From contig CAIVAU010000032.1 in NCBI GenBank assembly GCA_903903925.1, positions 1 through 34,916 on the forward strand: a stretch of 34,916 nt of DNA, written 5' to 3'. Source of the stretch: an uncultured cyanobacterium (GTDB lineage: Bacteria > Cyanobacteriota > Cyanobacteriia > Cyanobacteriales > Nostocaceae). Positions 1 to 6,799 of this stretch are shown here, piece by piece (position 1 is the stretch's first letter; the number at the start of each line of letters is the position of its first letter). The notes beneath the pieces are model-generated. The model was given only the letters and a program-made list of their open reading frames with translations. It was not told the DNA's origin and ran no database searches. Position numbers and translations under genes: made by a program.

Positions 1-440
1 AGTTCCGTGTGGCTCCAAGTTCCCTTAAACCCCAATATCACTCGGTCATTAAAATCATTTGGGTCGTAAATCCCATCGTGGTCAATGATCAAGGTATCTG
101 TCAGGGCACAGATATCTAACAGTTTATGCCAATCTGCTTGGGAACGAGAAAATCGTGATGCTTCCAAAGCGAAAACAGCTCCTACCTCCCCCAAACCAAC
201 AGCAGCCATAAGTTGATGAAAATCCTCTCTTCCTGCGGTGGTTTGGCCACTTTTCCCCAAGTCACCATCCAGAACTTTGATCCGGCTCGTATCCCAACCC
301 AAGCCGTGAGCACGGTCTGCTAGGGCATACTGTCTTTGTGTACTTTCACGGTTCAATTCTACTTGTATTTGTGTCGATTGTCGCAAGTAGACCACAGCAC
401 TCCGTTCCAGATGAGTTGTTCTGATTTTACTGTTCATCAT
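1..440 (-). CDS. Serine recombinase (resolvase/invertase family), N-terminal part, cut by window edge
   Basis: About 146 codons of the N-terminal catalytic domain are present and the C-terminus lies beyond base 1. The protein opens with an AVVYLRQSTQIQV stretch, in which Ser22 fits the nucleophilic serine that attacks DNA. It continues with a VLDGDLGKSG segment and an ALEASRFSRS motif carrying the conserved arginine pair of this family. Such enzymes cut and religate DNA through a phosphoserine link and move transposons or integrative elements. The start is the ATG at 440, next to a second ATG, with a GGAG Shine-Dalgarno sequence just upstream that overlaps the stop of the preceding gene. The two genes are therefore probably translationally coupled. 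Large recombinase versus IS607-type cannot be decided without the C-terminus. Confidence 0.85.
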   Translation of the reverse strand, partial: MMNSKIRTTHLERSAVVYLRQSTQIQVELNRESTQRQYALADRAHGLGWDTSRIKVLDGDLGKSGQTTAGREDFHQLMAAVGLGEVGAVFALEASRFSRSQADWHKLLDICALTDTLIIDHDGIYDPNDFNDRVILGFKGTWSHTE

Positions 441-442
441 TT

Positions 443-898
443 TTACTCCTGATCTGGACATCCAGTGGCAAGGCTTGTGGGAGTATTTTCTCCACCATCT
501 GGGAAATCAGTTTGATCAGGCGTTCCATACGTTCTGAGTTGTTTTCTGGTAGAACGCGCTTTTTTGCGTTTTTTTGTGTCATCCGTTTTCTTGTGTGAAG
601 CTTCTTCATCTTCTGGAACACAAGAAAATTTTTCCGATCCTGACTTTGAATGAGCTGCCACCCACTCGGAAAGGCGCAGTAATTTCTCTGGGTCAAATAA
701 TTGGCTTGTCTGTGCTCTCATTACACCATTCGTTGGATATGAGAGGGTGGTTTCTTCTACTGGCAAGCACAAAAATCCACCGTCTGGATGTTCTACGGTT
801 ATTTTAATCGTCAAGCCAACTTTCCGCACCTGCCTCACCACCACGCTCTTACCATACAACGGATGTATCGGATTCGTGACAGTCACAGCAGATCCCAA
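443..898 (-). CDS. DUF5372-like small protein paired with the serine recombinase
   Basis: The core reads VTVTNPIHPLYGKSVVVRQV followed by a β-rich stretch ending in FLCLPVEETTLSYP. This resembles the DUF5372 proteins that I recall lying directly upstream of serine recombinases in transposons; the assignment is from memory of the pattern. The C-terminal half is basic and polar (a KKRKKARSTRK segment) and probably disordered. The frame is open up to an ATG at 1006, but that part runs antisense to the group II reverse transcriptase and is unlikely to be native. A TTG at 898 or a GTG at 886, just before the conserved core, are more plausible starts. Only two bases separate its stop from the recombinase ATG. 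It may help target choice or DNA binding, which is inference. Confidence 0.55.
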   Translation of the reverse strand: MGSAVTVTNPIHPLYGKSVVVRQVRKVGLTIKITVEHPDGGFLCLPVEETTLSYPTNGVMRAQTSQLFDPEKLLRLSEWVAAHSKSGSEKFSCVPEDEEASHKKTDDTKKRKKARSTRKQLRTYGTPDQTDFPDGGENTPTSLATGCPDQE

Positions 899-915
899 AA
901 GTGTATTGAAGTTTT

Positions 916-2130
916 GTGCAGTCTTACTATAGCGTGCCCACAATAGCCGATCGAGCATGGCAAAAGCTAGTGCATTACGCGCTAGACGCTGCACATGAAG
1001 CAACATTTGCTACCACTAATTTCGGCTTCAGACCTGGTAGGTCAGCACACGATGCCCAAAAGGTAATATTCATCAATCTACAATCCAACCACAATGGTAA
1101 GGATAAAACAATCCTTGAGATGGATATAGCCAAGTGTTTTGACAATATCCGACATGACAGACTAATGAGGAAAATAATCCTTCCTCAAGCGTTCAAAACT
1201 GGCGTGTTCAGGTGTTTAAAAGCAGGACAAGACGTAAGATTTGGTGATAGTGACTCCGATTGCGGAACTCCACAAGGCGGCATCATTTCACCAACTCTAG
1301 CCAACATAGCTCTAAACGACCTCGACCACGATTACACCTTAAACAAATTAGGAGTAAGGCTCATACGCTATGCCGACGATATGATAGCAATCATAAAACC
1401 CGGTATCCGCAAGGAAAGAGTAAGAGAAATCATCGAGACGGAACTGAAGGCTTGGGGGCTAGAACTGAAAGAGGCAAAGACCAGATACTCTTCCCCGACA
1501 GATGGATTTGACTTCCTTGGATGGCACTTCTATGTCCAAGAAAATAACGGAAAATTCAGATGTACTCCGTCAAAGGATAACTACAGAAAATTCCGCAAGA
1601 AAGTCAAAGATATCGTCAATAGCTCCAACTTAAGTACTGAGGATAAAGCATCCAAACTGTCTTCAATAGTCAGAGGATGGAGAAATTACCACAAGTACTG
1701 CAACATGGAAAATCATTCGCTGTGGCATATCCAATATGCCGCATGGAAACGATTTAGGAAAGACAAGAACAGCAGTAGAGAAATAGCTACTCGATTAATC
1801 GGCATAGCGTTCCCCGCTGTCAAGTACTCCGAAAACCGCCATGTTAACGTACGAGGTACGCGCTCACCCTACGATGGGGATGCTGTGTACTGGAGTCAAA
1901 GAAACTCTAAACTCTACGACGGAAGAACGGCAAAGCTGCTGAAGAAACAGGACTTTAAATGTGGACACTGCAATCTCAAATTGCAGGACGATGAAAGGGT
2001 TCACCTACACCATGTAGACGGCAATCATGGAAACTGGAAAGACAAAAATCTAACAGTAATCCACAAAAGCTGTCACGATTACATCCACATGGGCAAAAGC
2101 GAAAGCAAGACAATCGAGAGCCGGATGTAG
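916..2130 (+). pseudogene. Group II intron reverse transcriptase/maturase, 5'-truncated, with HNH endonuclease domain
   Basis: The open frame encodes most of a group II intron-encoded protein. Homology starts abruptly at VPTIADRAWQ (residue 7) and continues with NFGFRPGRSAHDA, the GTPQGGIISP motif, the catalytic YADD at residues 152-155, the maturase X/thumb region and a C-terminal HNH nuclease (about residues 349-392; CGHC, HLHHVDGN, CH pairs). Such proteins normally carry roughly 100 more residues at the N-terminus (RT0 to RT2), and intron domains I-III should lie upstream. Both are missing, replaced by the recombinase/DUF5372 unit. The first six residues, MQSYYS, look like junction sequence. 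The gene is probably inactive. The frame ends inside domain V of the intron RNA, as is usual. Confidence 0.85.
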
Positions 2131-2196
2131 CGAAAGCTACACGTCCGGATCAAACGGGGAGGGACCGGGGAACAATATCCCCTCTCGACCTCACCA
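2118..2196 (+). ncRNA. Group II intron 3' end: domain V and domain VI
   Basis: Bases 2118-2151 form a 34-nt domain V hairpin. It begins GAGCCGGATGTAG, has a GAAA tetraloop, closes with CTACACGTCCGGATC and carries the catalytic AGC triad. Bases 2152-2196 can fold as domain VI (GAGGG...GGGG pairing with CCCC...CTC). The intron probably ends at the CCTCAC near 2196. The stop codon of the maturase lies within domain V. With the 5' half of the intron gone, this RNA should not splice in cis. Confidence 0.8.
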
Positions 2197-2515
2197 GGAA
2201 ATTCCCAAAATTCTTATGGTACAAGGCTTTCAAAACTTCTGCCTTCTGCCTTCTGCCTCCTGCCTTCTGCCTTAAACCCTTTTGTGTCTTGATCACCAAA
2301 ATTGGACAAGAACCATCTTATCCTTTAAACTACAAGCATGCTTTAACTCAATGGCTATAGCCGGAGGGCGATCGCTCCTGTGTCAATTAAAGGTTACCAC
2401 CAGTGAGGAGAGGGGATTTGTGCTGAGTAGCGGTTTTTGGTATGGCTACGGCAGGGGTGGGGGCGATAGCACCAAGCTCTTTTAAACCCCCTTCAGAATC
2501 TCCCACAACTCGCTT
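2197..2515. other. Non-coding gap with heptamer repeat and HIP1 site
   Basis: This stretch holds a tandem heptamer repeat (2237-2273, unit CCTTCTG with one CCTCCTG variant) and a HIP1 octamer near 2369, both typical of filamentous cyanobacterial genomes. A 67-codon frame at 2282-2485 has no family features and no convincing ribosome binding site. I see no gene here. Confidence 0.6.
2237..2273. repeat. Short tandem repeat, CCTTCTG heptamer
   Basis: About five consecutive copies of the heptamer CCTTCTG (one as CCTCCTG) follow the group II intron end. The same family occurs, in both orientations, at 25329-25351 and 25482-25516 inside the secretion operon. Confidence 0.8.
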
Positions 2516-3592
2516 TTATTTTCTGTTGGTAGTTGTATCACTGATGACCGTGATGTCATCGTACTTCTTGAGGCTGTAGATGATGGTCGAGGCAATCCAA
2601 CTAAAAATAAAGATGCCAATAATCAAATAGCCAATTAAACCAAAATTATCGCTCAATTTCCCAATGAAATCCCAGAAAGAACCCGTCAGTTTAAACTGGT
2701 CACCAATAATGCTGAGAACTTCAATCGTGCCTACAGCTAAAGCAACCAACACTGAAATCAAGGTGATGGTCATGTTGTAGTAGAGCTTGCGGATTGGTTT
2801 GACAAAAGCCCAGCCATAAGCTCCTAGCATCAGGATGCCATCAGTTGTGTCAATCAGGCACATTCCTGCCGTGAACAATGCTGGGAACAACATGATTGAC
2901 CAGACTGGCATCCCTTGTGATGCACTGGTAGCCGAAATTCCTAGTAATCCCACTTCAGTAGCAGTATCGAAGCCTAAACCGAAAAGAACGCCGATGGGAA
3001 ACATGTTCCAACTACTGCTAACAAGTCTGGTTAAAGGGCGGAAGAAACGACCGATGAGTCCCCTCTGGTTCAAAGATTCATCCAAGGTCTGTTCGCTATA
3101 TGTACCACCCCGCTTGACCCTCTGGAAGAGCTTGAAGACATCCCAGAGGACAAACGTATTAATAATGGCAATCACTAAAAGGAAAAAGGCTGAAACTCCA
3201 GTACCAATCAGCCCACCAATTTCCTTGAGACTCGGAAAGTCTTTTTGAATCACGGTGGTGGCTAGGACAATGGCAACGGACATCGCAATGACAATTGTGG
3301 AATGACCCAGCGAGAAGAATAACCCCACAGCAACGGGTCTTTTGTTCTCCTGCATGAGTTTGCGGGTGACGTTGTCAATCACTGCAATATGATCCGCATC
3401 TACAGCATGGCGTAGTCCGAAACCATACGATATGGCTGAAGTGCCCAGCAGCAGGGGATAGCGATAGAAAGCCAAGAATGCCAATCCCCAGACCAATATA
3501 TTCACGCTAATTAAGAATGCATAAATATAGATAATTTTCCGTCTAACGTTTCTGGCACTATCGTTTAAAACCCGTGAAAATCCTGAAAGCAT
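2516..3592 (-). CDS. Nickel/cobalt permease of the NiCoT (HoxN/HupN/NixA) family
   Basis: This 358-aa polytopic membrane protein imports Ni2+ and/or Co2+ across the plasma membrane as a secondary transporter. It carries the NiCoT signature RHAVDADHIAVIDN at about residues 61-74, in which the HxxxxDH residues form the metal selectivity site. It also has the second-helix motif LFFSLGHSTIV and the later FGLGFDTATEVGLL motif. Length and roughly eight hydrophobic segments match the family. The start at 3592 is supported by AAGGAG about seven bases upstream. It is a single-gene unit reading away from the cobalamin riboswitch region. A nested inverted repeat lies 95-165 bp upstream and could be its operator. 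Nickel could supply HypB-dependent hydrogenase maturation or urease, and cobalt could supply cobalamin; the sequence does not settle which. Confidence 0.93.
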   Translation of the reverse strand: MLSGFSRVLNDSARNVRRKIIYIYAFLISVNILVWGLAFLAFYRYPLLLGTSAISYGFGLRHAVDADHIAVIDNVTRKLMQENKRPVAVGLFFSLGHSTIVIAMSVAIVLATTVIQKDFPSLKEIGGLIGTGVSAFFLLVIAIINTFVLWDVFKLFQRVKRGGTYSEQTLDESLNQRGLIGRFFRPLTRLVSSSWNMFPIGVLFGLGFDTATEVGLLGISATSASQGMPVWSIMLFPALFTAGMCLIDTTDGILMLGAYGWAFVKPIRKLYYNMTITLISVLVALAVGTIEVLSIIGDQFKLTGSFWDFIGKLSDNFGLIGYLIIGIFIFSWIASTIIYSLKKYDDITVISDTTTNRK

Positions 3593-3918
3593 GTATCACT
3601 CCTTATGAAAGCAGATTTGGACAAACTTCAAAACAAATCAAACTCTGTACTCGCAAGAGAAAATTGAGCCAGCCTTTGAGTGTGATGACTTATAATATTT
3701 ACTTATGTTGACATTCACGTAAGGTTTAGTAAAACCTATCTAATATCATAAGTCAATCCCTCCGGGAGGCATTTCTGGATCAGAGATCTCAGATGTCCAA
3801 ACCAGTCTTGTCATACCGCCTAATCTCGATCAAGACAAGTCTGTCAAAGCTTTGGAGTCCCTGTTAAAAACGGTAGATACCTACAAAAGCCAGCAGTGAC
3901 AATAGGTGCTCTTCTGTT
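3593..3918. other. Upstream region of the nickel permease, with nested dyad and a gene-end relic
   Basis: The NiCoT promoter must lie here on the minus strand. At 3686-3755 there are nested inverted repeats, annotated separately. On the plus strand, bases after about 3763 stay open to a TGA at 3896-3898 and read like the end of a lost protein (PPNLDQDKSVKALESLLKT then VDTYKSQQ and stop). I do not recognise it. It lacks a start codon and a clear upstream domain. Confidence 0.45.
3686..3755 (-). promoter_or_regulatory. Nested inverted repeats upstream of the nickel permease (candidate operator)
   Basis: TGACTTATAATATT at 3686-3699 matches the reverse complement of AATATCATAAGTCA at 3742-3755 in 13 of 14 positions. 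Between them AGGTTT and AAACCT (3722-3737) form a perfect 6-bp stem with a 4-base loop. The element sits 95-165 bp before the nickel permease start. A metal-responsive regulator site is plausible. It does not match the NikR, Zur or Fur consensus sequences that I know. Confidence 0.4.
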
Positions 3919-4185
3919 GTGAGTATTTTGCTGAATCAGAGTGAAAGTCAGCAAATCCAAACTTACTTGCAATGGACTTTTGGCAGTTTTGCTGGTGTAA
4001 CTTGGCAACAAATGTTAGTTTTAGCACCTGTGGTGGTGTTAGGGTTGTTGGTAGCTGTGATGCTATCCAAACCTTTAAATGCACTACTTCTTGGTGAATC
4101 TTACGCTCGCAGTCTCGGTTTAGGTGTACAACAAGCAAGATTTTGGCTGATTACCAGTGCCTCTATCTTATTTGTGATCTACTAA
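3919..4185 (+). pseudogene. Internal fragment of a FecCD/BtuC-type ABC permease (iron-siderophore or cobalamin uptake)
   Basis: The 88-codon frame reads QIQTYLQWTFGSFAGVTWQQ, a hydrophobic helix VVVLGLLVAVMLSK, then LLLGESYARSLGLGVQQARF. This is the mid-to-late portion of FecCD-type permeases, which are normally about 330 aa with ten helices. The homology stops at FVIY just where family members continue into a GPIGFVGL-like segment. The N-terminal half is also missing, so this is a relic. It ends about 20 bp before a cobalamin riboswitch, and a lost uptake cassette is a reasonable reading. Cobalamin as the substrate is inferred from position only. Confidence 0.75.
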
Positions 4186-4204
4186 CAGTTGTGCTAATAT
4201 TGAA

Positions 4205-4330
4205 ATGGATTCCGGTTCTAGTGGGGGTCAGCCACTAGAGGTAATGGGGAAAGTCCGGTGTAAGTCCGGCGCTGTCCCGCAGCTGTAAACAAGGCTTCCC
4301 TTGTAAGTCAGAACGCCCGCCGAAATAGAT
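4205..4330 (+). promoter_or_regulatory. Cobalamin (adenosylcobalamin) riboswitch
   Basis: The conserved core is present in order: a paired GTTCTAGTGG/CCACTAGAG arm, then GGGGAAAGTCCGGTGTAAGT, CCGGCGCTGTCCCGCAGCTG and finally the B12-box type segment AAGTCAGAACGCCCGCCG. This matches the cobalamin riboswitch consensus well. It lies upstream of, and in the same direction as, the DUF1636 gene starting at 4665, with about 335 nt between. Cobalamin binding would be expected to lower expression of that gene. Confidence 0.88.
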
Positions 4331-4664
4331 TGATAAGTTCTACACGTCTGCGAGGTACAGATGAACAAAAATATAGATATTTCCACCATTAGTGAGTCTT
4401 ATTTCTTCAAAGAGCCAGAGATCCGCTACAGATTACGGCTTGCAACGAGACGGTAGACAGTTAATTTACGCTATAAATTACACCTCCAAGTGTAAGTATT
4501 ATTCTTGTGGGGTTTTTCTAGGCGTAAATGTCTGTAATATCTCAGTAAATTGTTGCTAATTATTTTTAATAAGTATATTGCACAGTCAGCCAAGATGGAC
4601 TTAAGCGCTGGCAGATCTGTGTGATATCTGCGGTTTGGACGAACTCCTACATACTTCAAAATCA
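4331..4664 (+). other. Long leader between cobalamin riboswitch and DUF1636 gene
   Basis: No coding region is supported here. Bases 4486-4520 contain a CACCTCCAAGTG... ...CTTGTGGGGTTTTT arrangement, a possible stem followed by a T-run, which could be the expression platform or a terminator. The 64-codon frame on the opposite strand (4471-4665) has no family features. Confidence 0.4.
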
Positions 4665-5075
4665 ATGATCGACAAACAGCATATTTTATTTGTTTGCACG
4701 ACTTGTGCCAGCGAGTGGCGAGACGGCAAGCGAGTTGGTTCTAGTAGAGGGGAACAACTACTACAGCAGCTTCAAGAACTTGCATTTTCCTGGGAATTGC
4801 GAAATAAATTCCCAATTCAGGGAGTTGAATGCATGAGTGCTTGTAACCGTTCCTGTGTCATCGCCTTTGCAGCATCCGGGAAATTAACCTACCTCTTTGG
4901 TGATTTACCAGTAGAGGGAAGTGCTTCTGCAATACTAAAATGCGCGAGTCAATATTATACCAAACATGATGGAGCCCTACCTTGGTCAGAACGACCGGAA
5001 GCATTAAAGAAGGGCATTTTAGCGAAGATTCCACCACTAAATAAGTGGACGAAATTAAACATAACCTGTTGTTAA
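4665..5075 (+). CDS. DUF1636 family metal-binding protein (cobalamin/metal regulon)
   Basis: The 136-residue product has a ferredoxin/thioredoxin-like cysteine pattern. CTTC occurs near the N-terminus after a β-strand (HILFVCTTCASEW). A second cluster, CMSACNRSC, lies in the middle. The FGDLPVE segment follows, and CC forms the C-terminus. This matches DUF1636, small putative metal or [2Fe-2S]-binding proteins reported in bacterial cobalamin-riboswitch regulons. The riboswitch directly upstream strongly supports a link to cobalt or cobalamin homeostasis. The reaction or partner is not known to me. An in-frame TTG at 4635 exists, but the ATG at 4665 immediately precedes the conserved strand and is preferred. 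No strong ribosome binding site is visible. Confidence 0.82.
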   Translation: MIDKQHILFVCTTCASEWRDGKRVGSSRGEQLLQQLQELAFSWELRNKFPIQGVECMSACNRSCVIAFAASGKLTYLFGDLPVEGSASAILKCASQYYTKHDGALPWSERPEALKKGILAKIPPLNKWTKLNITCC

Positions 5076-5175
5076 TTAATGATTGGGTAAAAGTTCCCAA
5101 TTTCCCATCCTTAGTATCTCAATCAATTAGTCTCTAAAGGAACGGACCACAGCAAGCCTTAGTAGGCAAGAGAAA

Positions 5176-5204
5176 ACCACCTTACTTTGATGCTGTAAGG
5201 TGGT
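5176..5204 (-). terminator. Rho-independent-type terminator of the HLIP gene
   Basis: ACCACCTTAC and GTAAGGTGGT form a perfect 10-bp stem with a 9-base loop. Read on the minus strand the stem is followed by TTTTCTCTT. It lies about 80 bp downstream of the HLIP stop. Confidence 0.7.
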
Positions 5205-5282
5205 GATAGCGCATCTGAGAACTCATCTCACCTTATTGGTTAGTGTGTGAGTGCGGCTAGCGATGTTCGAGTGAAGGAGGAA

Positions 5283-5459
5283 CTATAAAATGCCCCAATA
5301 ATGCAAAAAGCCTTGACCGGAAAATACTTCAACTAAAACAACAGACACAAAGCCAATCATTGCAAAACGACCATTCCAAATTTCGGATTGAGGAGTAAAT
5401 CCCCAAACCCAATCATTACGGTCATCAGAAACTGGAGATGATTTTGATGAGGAGGTCAT
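5283..5459 (-). CDS. High-light-inducible protein (one-helix chlorophyll a/b-binding family)
   Basis: This 58-aa protein has the hallmark ExxNGRxAMIGF helix (SEIWNGRFAMIGFVSVVLVE), preceded by a DWVWGFTPQ segment that is common before the HLIP helix. The Glu and Arg of the motif pair across a helix dimer and help ligate chlorophyll. HLIPs sit in the thylakoid membrane, protect photosystem II assembly intermediates and carry chlorophyll and carotenoids. Position 5459 is the only reasonable start. An HLR1-like element lies 28 bp upstream of it and a terminator lies downstream, so it looks like a complete light-stress-regulated single-gene unit. Confidence 0.92.
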   Translation of the reverse strand: MTSSSKSSPVSDDRNDWVWGFTPQSEIWNGRFAMIGFVSVVLVEVFSGQGFLHYWGIL

Positions 5460-5486
5460 AAGCTTTTAATTTTTAACAAACTTGGT

Positions 5487-5504
5487 TACATAAAGTAATG
5501 TAAC
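5487..5504 (-). promoter_or_regulatory. HLR1-like element (RpaB site) upstream of HLIP gene
   Basis: On the minus strand the site reads GTTACATT, two bases (AC), then TTTATGTA. The HLR1 consensus as I know it is two (G/T)TTACA(T/A)(T/A) boxes separated by two bases. The first box matches 8/8 and the second 6/8. HLR1 is bound by the response regulator RpaB in front of hli genes. The same bases form a perfect GTTACAT-N6-ATGTAAC palindrome (5485-5504), so a dyad-binding regulator is an alternative. Confidence 0.55.
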
Positions 5505-5710
5505 ACAATTTTACAAAATCGTAATGGTTCACCAATTCATCAGCGCTCTTCCTTATTGTCTTTCTACATCTGGAAGGCAAGTAGCTTGTGGATTATATAG
5601 TTGAGGGTTTGCTGCTGAGTAAAAGTGAGATTTATCAATGCCCTCCCCCCGCATTGAAGTTATAGGCACAAAAAAGGTTTATTAAGAATGTTCCCTGATA
5701 TTAACGGCGA

Positions 5711-6784
5711 ATGAAAAACATCGGTGCATTACTGTTTGTACTTAGCTTAACAATTGTCGCTTGTAGTAATCCTCAAAACAAAGCAGCATCCTCTGACCCT
5801 AGCGCGGATAGTCAGGCGACTCAAACTAGTGACAAAAAGGTGCAAAAGAAGTCTTTAGTTGTGACAACAGTGGCACCTTTAACCAACATTGTCAGTAATA
5901 TTGCTGGAGAGCGCGTTGAAGTCAAGGGGATCATTCCAGAAGGGACGGATTCTCACACCTTTGAGCCGCGTCCGAGTGATGCTGATCTGTTATCCAAGTC
6001 CAATCTAATTATTGTCAACGGTTTGCATTTAGAATCGCCTACAGAAAAACTGGCAAACGCCTCGAAGCCAAAAGAGACCAAAATCTATGAACTAGGTAGT
6101 AACACCATTACACAGGACCAGTGGATGTTCGACTTTAGTTTCCCTAAAGAGAAAGGAGATCCAAATCCACATCTATGGGTAAATACCAGGTATGCTGAAG
6201 TCTATGCCAAACTAGCTGCACAGCAGTTAACCGAGTTAGACCCATCTGGCAAAGATTACTATGCCACAAATCTGAAAAACTATGAGCAGCGCCTCGAAGC
6301 ATTAGACAAGGTAACCACAGAAGTGGTGGCGAGTATTCCCCCCAAAAACCGTAAGCTGTTGACATACCACGACTCTTGGGCTTATTGGTCTAGACAGTAT
6401 GGCTTTCAAGTGATTGGTGCTATCCAACCTTCGGATTTTAAAGAGCCTTCTGCAAAAGATGTGAGTAAGCTGGTTGATCAGATCCGTCAAGTTGGTGTCC
6501 CAGCAATTTTTGGTTCTGAAGTGTATCCCAGTAAGGTGGAAGAACAAATTGCTCGCGAAGCGAAAGTCAAAACAGCCAATACTGCCGACGACGAATTACC
6601 AGGTAAAGGCTCAGCCAATGCGATGGAAGACACAAATCCTCAGCATACCTATATAGGCATGATGGCTAACAATCTGCGGATCATTGCTACTGGACTGGGA
6701 GGTAACTCAAAGCTAGTTGACAGTCTTGACACTGGCAATGTGGTAGGGCCAACGGCAACTGCCTCAGCTAAAACGAGTAAGTAG
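5711..6784 (+). CDS. znuA: Metal ABC transporter substrate-binding lipoprotein (ZnuA-like, cluster A-I)
   Basis: This 357-aa periplasmic lipoprotein captures a divalent metal for the ABC importer encoded by the next two genes. The N-terminus has a signal peptide with lipobox VAC, so Cys18 would be lipidated. Cluster A-I metal ligands are identifiable: His82 (GTDSHTFEPRPSD), His154 (NPHLWVNT), His220 (TYHDSWAY) and Asp293 or Asp294 (TADDELPG). A His at the third position is typical of zinc proteins, whereas the cyanobacterial manganese protein MntC has Glu there; zinc is therefore favoured. The long His-rich loop of many ZnuA proteins is absent, replaced by a short acidic/Lys stretch. The start at 5711 gives a proper signal peptide. 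No clear Zur box is visible upstream. Confidence 0.9.
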   Translation: MKNIGALLFVLSLTIVACSNPQNKAASSDPSADSQATQTSDKKVQKKSLVVTTVAPLTNIVSNIAGERVEVKGIIPEGTDSHTFEPRPSDADLLSKSNLIIVNGLHLESPTEKLANASKPKETKIYELGSNTITQDQWMFDFSFPKEKGDPNPHLWVNTRYAEVYAKLAAQQLTELDPSGKDYYATNLKNYEQRLEALDKVTTEVVASIPPKNRKLLTYHDSWAYWSRQYGFQVIGAIQPSDFKEPSAKDVSKLVDQIRQVGVPAIFGSEVYPSKVEEQIAREAKVKTANTADDELPGKGSANAMEDTNPQHTYIGMMANNLRIIATGLGGNSKLVDSLDTGNVVGPTATASAKTSK

Positions 6785-6799
6785 TACTGCGAGAGCGTA

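Noticed and set aside
427..696. 89-codon minus-strand frame overlapping the DUF5372-like gene
   Set aside because: It lies in another frame of a better supported gene, has no family motif, and runs into the recombinase start region.
2237..2273. Possible CRISPR array
   Set aside because: The heptamer repeats are contiguous, with no unique spacers of constant length. The same holds for the other tandem arrays in the window, and no cas gene is present.
2282..2485. 67-codon plus-strand frame after the group II intron
   Set aside because: It spans a HIP1 site and low-complexity sequence, and has no ribosome binding site and no recognisable domain.
5460..5710. Zur box upstream of the zinc-type importer
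   Set aside because: No match to the TGATAAT-N-ATTATCA palindrome can be found in this gap. Only unrelated AT-rich segments are present.
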